DNA of 13,409 nt from DASSHC01 sp035693105 (lineage in GTDB: Bacteria; Chloroflexota; Chloroflexia; Thermomicrobiales; Thermomicrobiaceae), in NCBI GenBank assembly GCA_035693105.1, contig DASSHC010000103.1:1-13409 (forward strand), written 5' to 3'. The notes under the pieces were generated by a model. That model was not told where the DNA came from. It saw only the letters and a program-made list of their open reading frames with translations, and made no database searches. Both the position numbers and the translations under genes were made by a program. Of this stretch, positions 1-6,715 are shown one piece after another; positions within the stretch are counted from its first letter, which is position 1; each line of letters starts with the position of its first letter.

Positions 1-93
1 TTCTGCCTTGACCGTCTCATGGTTTTCGATGAACACGATCACGCTGCCGGGCGCCAAACCATGCTCGGCCCTTTAGGGGGTTCGGGGATGTAG
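1..93. other. Unresolved window edge, possible partial ORF
   Basis: No gene can be assigned here. On the minus strand one frame is open from a TAA at about position 79 to the window edge and encodes GLAPGSVIVFIENHETVKAE, which reads like real protein. Its start is unclear: an AAAGGG lies upstream of an ATG in a different frame, and only TTG or GTG starts are available in this frame. On the plus strand, frame 1 is open from the edge to a TAG at 91-93. The third-codon-position GC of the minus frame is the higher of the two. Either could be a gene fragment, or neither. Confidence 0.2.
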
Positions 94-111
94 CGCCGCG
101 GCTTAGCGCTA
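91..111. repeat. 6-bp stem hairpin, weak terminator candidate
   Basis: TAGCGC at 91-96 pairs with GCGCTA at 106-111 around a 9-base loop. It lies 35 bases past the stop of the minus-strand glycoside hydrolase gene. No T-tract follows on either strand, so intrinsic termination is doubtful. Confidence 0.25.
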
Positions 112-145
112 TCGCACGCGGCGGACTCCACCACCCGCGCCCGCC

Positions 146-1930
146 CTACGCCTGCGGCTTTAGCGCGGTATCGTGGTAGACGTTGGCCGCGTTCCAGAGC
201 ATCCAGCCGGTGGCGCCGAAGTCGTTGGCCGCGTCGATCTGCTTGCGTACTTCGCCCGGCCCGTAGCTGATCCCCTCGCCCAGGCTGAAATCCTGTAGCC
301 AGGGCCGCAGCTTGTTCTTGTCCTCGGGCACGCGCTTCTCGCCGGCTTGCAGGCTCCAGAGGACCACCTCGTAGGGGTGATCGTTGGGGATGTCGAAGCC
401 CATCGAGCCGGCGTAGAAGTGCGAAGGATAGACCATCGGGCAGATGTAGTCCAGGTAGGGCGCCACCGCTTCCAGGTTCTGGCCGATGTCGCTGTCGTCG
501 GTGGCCCACATCGTCAGCCCAAAGACATCGGCGGCCAGATACGCCTTGGTCGGCGCGATCGCGTCGTAGGCCCTCTGCAGGAAGCCGGTGATGGCCTGCT
601 CGCGCGTCTGCGCGGTCTGCGGCACACCGTAGTCGGCGCGGTCGAGCGGACCATCCGACGGGAAGCGGATGTAATCGAACTGGATCTCGTCGAAGCCAAA
701 GGCGGCTGCTTCCCTGGCGAGCGCGATGTTGTAGTCCCAGACATCGGTCTTGTGGGCGTTGACCCAGGCCAGCCCGTTCCAGGTGCGCCAGAGATCGCCG
801 GTCGCGGAGTCGTGGATCGCCAGCTCCGGGCGCTTCTCGGCCAGGATCGGATCCTCGAAGACCACGATGCGGGCGATGGCGTAGATGTGGTGCTGGTGCA
901 GCTTCGCCACGACCTGCCGGGGATCGAACGCCGGGTCGACCGCGCCGATCTCGCGCGCCAGCGGCACCTGCGTGTCGTAGTAGACGGTGCCGCTGCTGTC
1001 CTTGAGATCGACCACCAGCGCGTTCGCCTCGGTCGTGTCGATGACCTGGATCAACTCATCGAGCTTGGCCGCATCGCCGGCGGTGCCGGCCCCAGCGTAG
1101 AGCGCATTGACGTGAAGCGACGACAGCCTGGCATCGAGCTTCAGCGCGGGGTTCAGGCTGGCGGTCGCCACTTGATAGCCCGGAGACTTGATCACCACCT
1201 CGCCGCTCGCCGGCGCCCCCTCCAGCCGGTAGGTGCCGCCCGTGCCGCTGACGACCCGCTGCTGGCCGACGACTACGGTGGCGCCCGCCACCGGGGCCCC
1301 CTTCTCGTCGGTGATGCGGCCGGTCAACACGTCCGGCCGCAGCGCCACGTCGATACGCGTGCGCTGGTCGATCTCGCTGCTCCAGGGGGCGAAGTCGGCG
1401 GAGTCGACCGCGAGCGAGGCGCCGGGCGGTACGTCATCCAGGGCGTAGCGGCCGTCAGCGCCGGTGGTCGTCTCGCCAACCGTCGCGCCGGACCCCGTCA
1501 GCCGGACGGTCACGCCCTTGACCGGCTGCTGCGTGGCCTGGTTGGTCACCGTGCCCTCGACGACGTTCGGCCGCAGCCGGATCTGCAGCGGGCCGGCGAC
1601 GAGGGGCGCTTCGGCCGCCTGGTAGCCCGGTTTGCTGACGGTGACGCCCGGCAGGCCCTTCTCCACGCGAAAGCGGCCGTCGGCATCGCTGGACAACTGC
1701 CGCGAACCAGCCTCAACCGTGGCACTGGCAACCGGGCTACCGGTGTAGGCGTCGAGCACGACGCCGGTGACCTGATGGTCGACCAGCACCGTTTGATAGA
1801 GGACGGTGGCGGCGGCCAGCAGCAACGGCACCACCAGTAGCAGACTAAACCACCAGCTGACGGAGGGCCAGCGGCGATGACGCCTGGGGCCGATTGGTGT
1901 CTGCGGCTCTCGCACCGGGCCTCCTGCCAC
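146..1930 (-). CDS. Membrane-anchored putative glycoside hydrolase (DUF4015-type) with three carboxypeptidase-regulatory-like domains
   Basis: The 594-residue protein has a short basic N-terminus and one hydrophobic segment (about 26-50), so it is probably anchored with the rest outside the cell. Three Ig-like carboxypeptidase-regulatory-type domains follow, at about 54-121, 122-199 and 200-271; each has a G-V/T-V, P-V-A/K-G-A/V-T-V and D/T-G-R/T-Y/F pattern. Residues 272-594 form a TIM-barrel-like domain of the putative glycosyl hydrolase family DUF4015. Its hallmark stretch is DEIQFDYIRFPSDG (414-427), with candidate acid residues D414, E415 and D419; ADVFG (467-471) and CPMVYPSHF (497-505) are also typical. 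Substrate is unknown; a polysaccharide or envelope glycan is a guess. The start is GTG. A second GTG at 1913-1915 has GGAGG four bases upstream and may be the true start (589 residues). It is divergent from the polyprenyl synthase. Confidence 0.85.
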   Translation of the reverse strand: MAGGPVREPQTPIGPRRHRRWPSVSWWFSLLLVVPLLLAAATVLYQTVLVDHQVTGVVLDAYTGSPVASATVEAGSRQLSSDADGRFRVEKGLPGVTVSKPGYQAAEAPLVAGPLQIRLRPNVVEGTVTNQATQQPVKGVTVRLTGSGATVGETTTGADGRYALDDVPPGASLAVDSADFAPWSSEIDQRTRIDVALRPDVLTGRITDEKGAPVAGATVVVGQQRVVSGTGGTYRLEGAPASGEVVIKSPGYQVATASLNPALKLDARLSSLHVNALYAGAGTAGDAAKLDELIQVIDTTEANALVVDLKDSSGTVYYDTQVPLAREIGAVDPAFDPRQVVAKLHQHHIYAIARIVVFEDPILAEKRPELAIHDSATGDLWRTWNGLAWVNAHKTDVWDYNIALAREAAAFGFDEIQFDYIRFPSDGPLDRADYGVPQTAQTREQAITGFLQRAYDAIAPTKAYLAADVFGLTMWATDDSDIGQNLEAVAPYLDYICPMVYPSHFYAGSMGFDIPNDHPYEVVLWSLQAGEKRVPEDKNKLRPWLQDFSLGEGISYGPGEVRKQIDAANDFGATGWMLWNAANVYHDTALKPQA

Positions 1931-2016
1931 GTCCGCGCGCGGGCCGACAGCCGGCAGGCGCGTCCGCGAACTTCACGCATTGACTCCAGGTTTTGGCGCC
2001 GGCCAATATGCTACAG

Positions 2017-2037
2017 CGGCCGCTTCTCCAGCGGCCG
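2017..2037. repeat. 8-bp hairpin in divergent intergenic region
   Basis: CGGCCGCT (2017-2024) and AGCGGCCG (2030-2037) are perfect inverted repeats around the loop TCTCC. The hairpin ends ten bases before the -35 box of the rightward promoter, between two divergent genes. It could be an operator or a transcript structure on the minus side. The function is inferred from position only. Confidence 0.45.
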
Positions 2038-2047
2038 GGGTCCTCGA

Positions 2048-2076
2048 TTGACCCAGCCGGAGCACGACCCTATAAT
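2048..2076 (+). promoter_or_regulatory. Sigma-70-type promoter of the polyprenyl synthase
   Basis: TTGACC (2048-2053) and a perfect TATAAT (2071-2076) are separated by exactly 17 bases. Transcription would start near 2083, leaving a leader of about 70 bases before the TTG start at 2152. This is the best promoter match in the window. Confidence 0.8.
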
Positions 2077-2151
2077 GCCAGTGCGTGACGCGGGTCACAA
2101 ACGCGCGCACGGTACGCCGCCTCTGCGCCAGACAACGATGGGTGGGAGAGA

Positions 2152-3123
2152 TTGGACTTTGCCGGCGTCCTGTCGGTCATGGGCGCAGACCTTCGTCGCG
2201 TCGAAGACCGCCTGCGGGACGAAACCCGCGTCAACTACCCCTTCATCGGGGAGATCCTCACTGAGTTGATCGCGGCTGGCGGCAAGCGGCTTCGCCCCTT
2301 GCTCCTCCTGCTGGCCGCGCGCCCTTTCGATTACGAGCTGGAGCAGCTCTTACCCGCGGCGGCCGGTGTCGAACTGCTGCACACCGCCTCGCTGATCCAC
2401 GACGACACCATCGACCACGCCGAGTTGCGCCGCGGCCGGCCCACCCTCAACTCGCGAATCAGCACCGAGACGGTCATCCTCTTCGGCGACTACATCTTCG
2501 CCCGCGCCGCCATGCTGGCCGCCGCGACCATGAACCCCCGCGTCGTCGGCGTCTTCGCCAGCACGCTCGGCGAGATCTGCGACGGCCAGTTGCAGGAGAT
2601 CTTCACCACGCGCCAGCTGGAGCAGAGCCGCGACGACTACCTGCGGCGCATCTTCGGCAAGACGGCCGCGCTCTTCGCCGGCTCGGCCGAGATGGGCGCT
2701 ATCCTCGGTCAGGCCGCGCCCGACGCGGTGGATGCGCTCCGTCGCTTCGGCGGCGATGTCGGTATGGCCTTCCAGATCATCGACGACGTGCTCGATCTAC
2801 GCGAGAACACCGCGCACCTGGGCAAACCCTCTGGCCTCGATCTGCGCCAGGGCACGATCACGCTCCCGACGATGATGTTTGTCGAGCAGGCGGACGGCGA
2901 CGGGCGCGAGCTGGCCCGGCGCGTCATCGACGGCCGCGCCAGCGACCGCGAGCACGAGGAGCTGGTCCGCGCGATCCGCGCCTCCGACGCGCTCTCCGAC
3001 GCCCTGCGCGTGGCCGAGTGCTACGTCGCCGGAGCCCACGCCGCGCTGGAGCCTATCCCGGACGGCGAATCGCGGCGCATGCTCGCCGCGCTGGCCGATC
3101 ACAGTCTGAGGCGCACCCACTAG
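2152..3123 (+). CDS. Long-chain (E)-polyprenyl diphosphate synthase
   Basis: This cytosolic prenyltransferase adds isopentenyl diphosphate units to an allylic diphosphate, giving the side chain of menaquinone or a related quinone. The 323 residues match the family length. GGKRLRP (43-49) is the substrate-binding motif. The first aspartate-rich motif is DDTIDHAELRRG (84-95, DDxxD) and the second is DDVLD (211-215); the lysine of GKPSG (224-228) and GDY (112-114) are also typical. The residue five places before the first motif is alanine (A79) rather than a bulky aromatic, which in this family goes with a long product (heptaprenyl or longer); exact chain length cannot be read. TTG is chosen as the start because GGGAGAG lies just upstream; the first ATG would remove nine residues. 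The TAG stop overlaps the stop of the convergent gene. Confidence 0.93.
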   Translation: MDFAGVLSVMGADLRRVEDRLRDETRVNYPFIGEILTELIAAGGKRLRPLLLLLAARPFDYELEQLLPAAAGVELLHTASLIHDDTIDHAELRRGRPTLNSRISTETVILFGDYIFARAAMLAAATMNPRVVGVFASTLGEICDGQLQEIFTTRQLEQSRDDYLRRIFGKTAALFAGSAEMGAILGQAAPDAVDALRRFGGDVGMAFQIIDDVLDLRENTAHLGKPSGLDLRQGTITLPTMMFVEQADGDGRELARRVIDGRASDREHEELVRAIRASDALSDALRVAECYVAGAHAALEPIPDGESRRMLAALADHSLRRTH

Positions 3124-3800
3124 AGGGCGATCAGGCTCCGCTCGTACATGCGGCCGAAGAGGCGATCCCAAAATGGCATGGCGGGGGCGACGTCGTGAAA
3201 CGCGCCCGGCATCTCGTACGGCTGCTTGGGAGTCAGCAGGATGGTCGAGAGCCGCTGGTTGTAGCGCCGCTCGACCGTCTCGTCGAGAAATTGCAACTCG
3301 TGCAGGTGCGACGGTTGCAGGCCGGTCACCACCAGCAGATCGGAGGCGACCATCTTGACCATACTGTCGCGCGAGATGCGCGTGGCGATGTCGAACTCGC
3401 GTTTGGCCTTCCCTTCGAGCGGTGGCTGCTGGGCCAGCGACTGCAGCTCGACTTCAATGAGGTAGGCGCTCAACGAGAACTCCCGCCAGGGGACGATGTA
3501 ATACGAGAAGCGCGGGCTGATGTCCGACAGACGGCCCATGATGTAACCGGCGACGCGCGCGCCGCGTACCCCCGCCGCGTTGAAGATGAACCAGCCGTTC
3601 CCGGTGCGCAGATGCTCATCCAGCGCGTCGAAGTACTGGCTCAGGCGCGTGAGCAGATCGACGTCCTGCAGCGGCACGGAGTGCCGCTCGTCACGCCTCT
3701 CGAGCACGGCGTTCTCCTCCTGTCCATTTCGAAGCAGCCTCACTTCGGTGACCGCCAATCTCGGAGGTGGGTGGGCCGCGCCGCGAGATCGACCGGCCAT
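3120..3800 (-). CDS. DnaC/IstB-like AAA+ protein with degenerate P-loop (hypothetical)
   Basis: The 226-residue protein is not a textbook family member, but its layout follows the DnaC/IstB helicase-loader ATPases. A helix LTRLSQYFDALDEHL (50-64) leads to GWFIFNAAGVRGARVAGYI (69-87), which aligns with G-L-L-L-Y-G-P-P-G-T-G-K-T. The P-loop lysine and threonine positions are G80 and A81, so classical ATP binding is unlikely. DLLVVTGL (154-161) sits at the Walker B position without the usual DD. FLDETVERRYNQRLSTILLT (171-190) matches the DnaC RYE/sensor-1 stretch, and RLFGRMYERS near the C-terminus resembles its final helix. There is no signal peptide or membrane segment. ATG at 3800 has GAGGG five bases upstream. 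The gene lies 74 bases after the nucleoside hydrolase on the same strand. The AAA+ assignment is my inference from pattern, and the role is unknown. Confidence 0.7.
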   Translation of the reverse strand: MAGRSRGAAHPPPRLAVTEVRLLRNGQEENAVLERRDERHSVPLQDVDLLTRLSQYFDALDEHLRTGNGWFIFNAAGVRGARVAGYIMGRLSDISPRFSYYIVPWREFSLSAYLIEVELQSLAQQPPLEGKAKREFDIATRISRDSMVKMVASDLLVVTGLQPSHLHELQFLDETVERRYNQRLSTILLTPKQPYEMPGAFHDVAPAMPFWDRLFGRMYERSLIAL

Positions 3801-3815
3801 CGATCCCTCAAACGA

Positions 3816-3830
3816 GCGGCCAACGGCCGC
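3816..3830. repeat. Hairpin in leader of the DnaC-like gene
   Basis: GCGGCC and GGCCGC flank a three-base loop in the 74-base gap between the nucleoside hydrolase stop and the start at 3800. It sits about ten bases upstream of the GAGGG ribosome-binding site. It could weakly attenuate read-through or modulate translation. No T-tract follows. Confidence 0.35.
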
Positions 3831-3874
3831 GATCCGCGCGCTCCCCGAGATGTGCTAACAATAGTACAAAATCG

Positions 3875-4798
3875 CTAGCCCAGGTGAAGGCAGCGGTCGA
3901 AGCGACGGCGGAACTCGGCCGCGTCGACGGCCAGCGCGACCTCGTGTCGCGGCAGCGCCGGCACCGTGCTCAAGGCCGTCAGGCCGACATCGCGCACGGT
4001 CCCCACCTGCACCGCTACACCCCAGCGCTCAGTGGTCACCAGCTCCGGCCAGGCGGCTATCCCCACGGCCAGGGGATCGTGCAGGTGAAACCGCTCGCGG
4101 CCGCGCTCGTCCAGACTCTGGCGCAGCAGCGCGTGGATCAGCCGCGCCTCGCCACCATCCTGTTCCGCCAGCGCTTCCCAATCGGCGCGCTCCAGGCCGG
4201 TCTGATGCGTCACATCGAGGCCAACGAACGTCAGGGGCAGCTCGCTGAGCGCGACTTCCGCCGCCGCCTCCGGGTCGGCCCAAATATTGAACTCGGCGTA
4301 GGCTGTCACATTGCCGGGGTTCTGGAAGACGCCGCCCATCACCACCACCCGGCGCACCAGGCGCGGCAACTCCGGCTCCAGTCGCAGCGCGACCGCCAGA
4401 TTCGTCAGCGGCGCGACGCAGATCAGGGTCAGCTCGCCGGGCCGCTGCCGCAGGCTCTGGACGATGAACTCGGGCGCCGTCACGCGCGACACCGTGGCCG
4501 GCGAGCGCGGCAGCTCGACGCCGGCCAGCCCGTTGGCCCCGTGGAAGGCGGCCGCATCCAGGTGCGGCCGGGCCAGCGGCGCCGCCATGCCACGGTAGAC
4601 CGGAATCTCCGGATGCCCCGCCGCTGCCAGCACCCGCAGTGTGTTCTCCGTGGTCAGGTCCAGCGCCACGTTCCCCGCCACCGTCGTTACGCCCAGCAGC
4701 ACCAGTTCGGGTAGGCAGGTCGCCAGCAGCAGCGCGACCGCGTCGTCGACGCCGGTATCCACATCCATGATGACGGGAAGTCGTCGCACGCTGGTCAT
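3875..4798 (-). CDS. Inosine/uridine-preferring nucleoside hydrolase family protein
   Basis: This enzyme hydrolyses the N-glycosidic bond of ribonucleosides to ribose and base (nucleoside salvage or catabolism). It is 307 residues, typical for the family. The calcium- and ribose-binding motif is MDVDTGVDDA at 11-20; D14, D18 and D19 correspond to D10, D14 and D15 of the Crithidia enzyme. HGANG (86-90), MGG (154-156), EFNIWADPEAA (169-179) and H240-D241 (HDPLA) complete the active site. Purine, pyrimidine or mixed specificity cannot be read. The frame stays open upstream to 4978, but ATG at 4798 has GGAGGT eight bases ahead and places the motif at the usual distance. ATGs at 4813 and 4822 are weaker. 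There is no signal peptide, so it is cytosolic. It is divergent from the secreted propeller gene. Confidence 0.92.
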   Translation of the reverse strand: MTSVRRLPVIMDVDTGVDDAVALLLATCLPELVLLGVTTVAGNVALDLTTENTLRVLAAAGHPEIPVYRGMAAPLARPHLDAAAFHGANGLAGVELPRSPATVSRVTAPEFIVQSLRQRPGELTLICVAPLTNLAVALRLEPELPRLVRRVVVMGGVFQNPGNVTAYAEFNIWADPEAAAEVALSELPLTFVGLDVTHQTGLERADWEALAEQDGGEARLIHALLRQSLDERGRERFHLHDPLAVGIAAWPELVTTERWGVAVQVGTVRDVGLTALSTVPALPRHEVALAVDAAEFRRRFDRCLHLG

Positions 4799-4839
4799 CA
4801 CAGCCACCTCCATGTGTTTCATCGCACGGTAGCACGAAA

Positions 4840-4863
4840 GCGCGCCGCCCGGCAGCGGCGCGC
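4840..4863. repeat. 9-bp GC hairpin in divergent promoter region
   Basis: GCGCGCCGC (4840-4848) and GCGGCGCGC (4855-4863) are a perfect inverted repeat with the loop CCGGCA. It lies between the nucleoside hydrolase and the divergent propeller gene. It occupies the place where a -35 box for the TATACT at 4873 would be expected, so it may be an operator or an mRNA structure in the nucleoside hydrolase leader. Confidence 0.5.
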
Positions 4864-4872
4864 CGGGTGGGA

Positions 4873-4878
4873 TATACT
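4873..4878 (+). promoter_or_regulatory. Candidate -10 box (TATACT) of the propeller gene
   Basis: TATACT ends eight bases before the ATG at 4887. Transcription would therefore start on or within a few bases of the initiation codon, giving a leaderless or near-leaderless mRNA. No convincing -35 box is visible at 16-18 bases upstream, and there is no good ribosome-binding site. Confidence 0.45.
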
Positions 4879-4886
4879 CGGCAGCC

Positions 4887-6512
4887 ATGAAGGCCGCTCG
4901 AACGAACGCACTGAGCCGCCGCTTGATGCTCCTGGCCGCCTTCCTGGCGGCGGCTGGCCTCTGCTGGCCCCTGGTCACCCAGCCTGCGCGCGCCGCCGAG
5001 TTGCCCTACCGTGTCGAGCCAGCCATGACCTCATCCTATGGCACCGCACCCAAATACCTCTCCGCCTCCGGTTCTCTCATCGTCTGGCAGGACAGCCGCG
5101 GCGGCGCGCCCGACATCTACGCCTACGACCTCGACGATCAGCGCGAGTTCCGCGTGGCGCGCACGGCGGCCTACCGCACGCAGCCGGCGGTCGAAGGCTC
5201 GCGCATCGTCTGGGTGACCGGGAGCGATCCGGACCAGCGCCGGATCGAGGGGATCGACTTGAGCCAGGGGACCACGCTGACCGTGACGCACGAGCCAGGC
5301 GAGGTGGCCGATCCGGCCATCTCCGGCGATACCGTCGTCTGGCGCCAGAGCAGCGACGGCCGCTGGGCGATCGAGGCCCAGAATCTGGCCGACGGCGAGA
5401 GCTGGACCGTCTCCGCCGAGGCCGACAACAACGCCTATCCCGCCATCGCCGGAGACACCATCGTCTGGCAGGCCTACCGCGACGGCCACTGGCAGATCAT
5501 GCGTTACGACCTCAGCACCCGAACCAGCGCTACGATCAGCGGCGGCAGCGACGACGAGACGCGCCCGGCGACCGACGGCCGCTGGCTCGCTTTTCTGCGA
5601 CAGCCGCCGACCGGTGGCGCGCCACAACTCGTGCTGCAAGACCTCAAGAGCGGCGCGGAGAAGGTGCTGGTGCGGGATCATCTGGTAGCCCAACCGGCCG
5701 TCCGCGACGGCGTCGTCGCCTGGGAGGACTGGCGCACCGGGCTGCCCGACATCTACGCCTACGACATCACCCAGGAGACCACCTACGCGGTTGCCCGTTC
5801 GCAGCAGGCGTATCAACCCGCCGTCTCCGAGCGCGGCGTCGCCTGGATCAGCCAGACCGACATGCAGCGCGGGCGCGTGCAGGCGGTCGCCTTCATCCCG
5901 CGCCTCCCCAGCGATCCGGTCGACCCGCCGGCCGTGCCCTCGGCCGATCACCAGTACGTGGCCGAGACGCACCACTTTATGTCATCTGGCTTCAAGGCCT
6001 TCTGGCAGGCGCACGGCGGCCCCCAGCTACTGGGCTACCCGCTGACTGAGGAGTTCAGCCAGAAGGACCCGAGCACGGGTGAGACGATCATCGTGCAGTA
6101 CTTCCAGCGCGCCGAGCTGGAGTATCGCGCCTCGGCACCCGAAGGGCACAAGATCGGGCTGGCACGGCTGGGCGCGGAGCTGAGCACCGGGCGCAACTTG
6201 CCCACCGTTCAGGCCTTCGCCAATGGCGCCGACCGCATCTATTTCCCCGAGACCGGCCACTCGCTGGCGCTCGGCTTCAAGGAGTTCTGGGAAGCGAACG
6301 GCGGGCTGGCGATGTTCGGCTACCCGATCTCCGAGGAGCTGCAGGAGAACGGGCGCACCGTGCAGTATTTCGAGCGCGCCCGCTTCGAGTTCGACCCGAA
6401 CGCCAAAGACCCGCACTACCAGGTTGTCCTCGGCCTGCTCGGCCAGGAGGCGCTGCAGCGCAAGGGCTGGATTCCCAACCCGCCGATCGACACGACGCTG
6501 CTGCTGCCATGA
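4887..6512 (+). CDS. Secreted TolB-like beta-propeller protein with two C-terminal FW/GYP/QYF repeat domains
   Basis: The 541-residue protein starts with a Sec signal peptide: basic N-terminus, hydrophobic core 13-30, and likely cleavage after ARA at 36. Residues about 50-335 are repeated blades with the pattern P-A-I/V-x-G-x-x-I-V-W-x-x-x-R-D/G followed by I-Y-A-Y-D-L/I (for example 64-82, 149-164, 191-208 and 276-293), typical of TolB/PD40-like propellers. Two tandem copies of a ~75-residue domain follow, at about 356-431 and 449-524. Each reads H-x-x-x-x-x-F-K-x-F-W-x-x-x-G-G-x-x-x-x-G-Y-P-x-x-E-E, then V-Q-Y-F-x-R-A-x-x-E, then L-G-x-E. I have seen this domain mainly in extracellular Chloroflexota proteins; its function is not known to me. 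A binding or adhesion role on the cell surface is a guess. No catalytic motif is seen. Confidence 0.82.
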   Translation: MKAARTNALSRRLMLLAAFLAAAGLCWPLVTQPARAAELPYRVEPAMTSSYGTAPKYLSASGSLIVWQDSRGGAPDIYAYDLDDQREFRVARTAAYRTQPAVEGSRIVWVTGSDPDQRRIEGIDLSQGTTLTVTHEPGEVADPAISGDTVVWRQSSDGRWAIEAQNLADGESWTVSAEADNNAYPAIAGDTIVWQAYRDGHWQIMRYDLSTRTSATISGGSDDETRPATDGRWLAFLRQPPTGGAPQLVLQDLKSGAEKVLVRDHLVAQPAVRDGVVAWEDWRTGLPDIYAYDITQETTYAVARSQQAYQPAVSERGVAWISQTDMQRGRVQAVAFIPRLPSDPVDPPAVPSADHQYVAETHHFMSSGFKAFWQAHGGPQLLGYPLTEEFSQKDPSTGETIIVQYFQRAELEYRASAPEGHKIGLARLGAELSTGRNLPTVQAFANGADRIYFPETGHSLALGFKEFWEANGGLAMFGYPISEELQENGRTVQYFERARFEFDPNAKDPHYQVVLGLLGQEALQRKGWIPNPPIDTTLLLP

Positions 6513-6555
6513 GGCACCAGAGACGGTCGAGTTCGTCAGGCGCCGCGTGCACCGT

Positions 6556-6669
6556 GGATCCTTCGACAAGCTCAGGATGACAGGGGGAGGGATGCGGTCC
6601 ACCGGCGAGACAGATCGCCGTCCTACGCCCCGAATGAACCCTGTCATCCCGAACGCAGTCGAGGGATCC
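6556..6669. repeat. 114-bp palindromic repeat element, copy 1
   Basis: The left arm (6556-6585) begins GGATCCTTCGACAAG and ends GATGACAGGG. The right arm (6639-6669) is an inverted version beginning CCCTGTCATCCCGA and ending GAGGGATCC. The 53-base centre contains CGTCCTACGCCCCG next to the right arm, a block shared with the other copies. The element fills the gap between the convergent 3' ends of the propeller and glycerate kinase genes, where its transcript could fold as a long hairpin in either direction. Confidence 0.8.
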
Positions 6670-6715
6670 AACGTGGAGTGGCCGCCAACGTCGTCGCTGG
6701 CCACACCCCGCACCC

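Noticed and set aside
98..166. Near-identical words GCGGCTTAGCGC (98-109) and GCGGCTTTAGCGC (154-166)
   Set aside because: The second lies in the C-terminal codons of the glycosidase gene. The match is short in GC-rich sequence and there is no further similarity around it, so it is probably chance.
347..1840. Long plus-strand open frame (497 codons) opposite the glycosidase gene
   Set aside because: It is an antisense shadow of high-GC coding sequence. The protein is rich in R, H, D and G with no domain pattern, whereas the minus frame has a clear family match.
3851..3895. Promoter TTCACC-16-TACTAT on the minus strand for the DnaC-like gene
   Set aside because: Only the -10 part (plus-strand 3861-3866) is reasonable. 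The -35 match is weak and read-through from the nucleoside hydrolase is equally likely, so it was not annotated.
3767..4714. Long plus-strand frame opposite the nucleoside hydrolase
   Set aside because: The minus frame carries all nucleoside hydrolase motifs. The plus frame is low-complexity Q/R/H-rich shadow.
4799..4978. N-terminal extension of the nucleoside hydrolase to 367 residues
   Set aside because: The extra 60 residues overlap the divergent promoter and hairpin and even the start of the propeller gene. The GGAGGT before 4798 fixes the usual family start.
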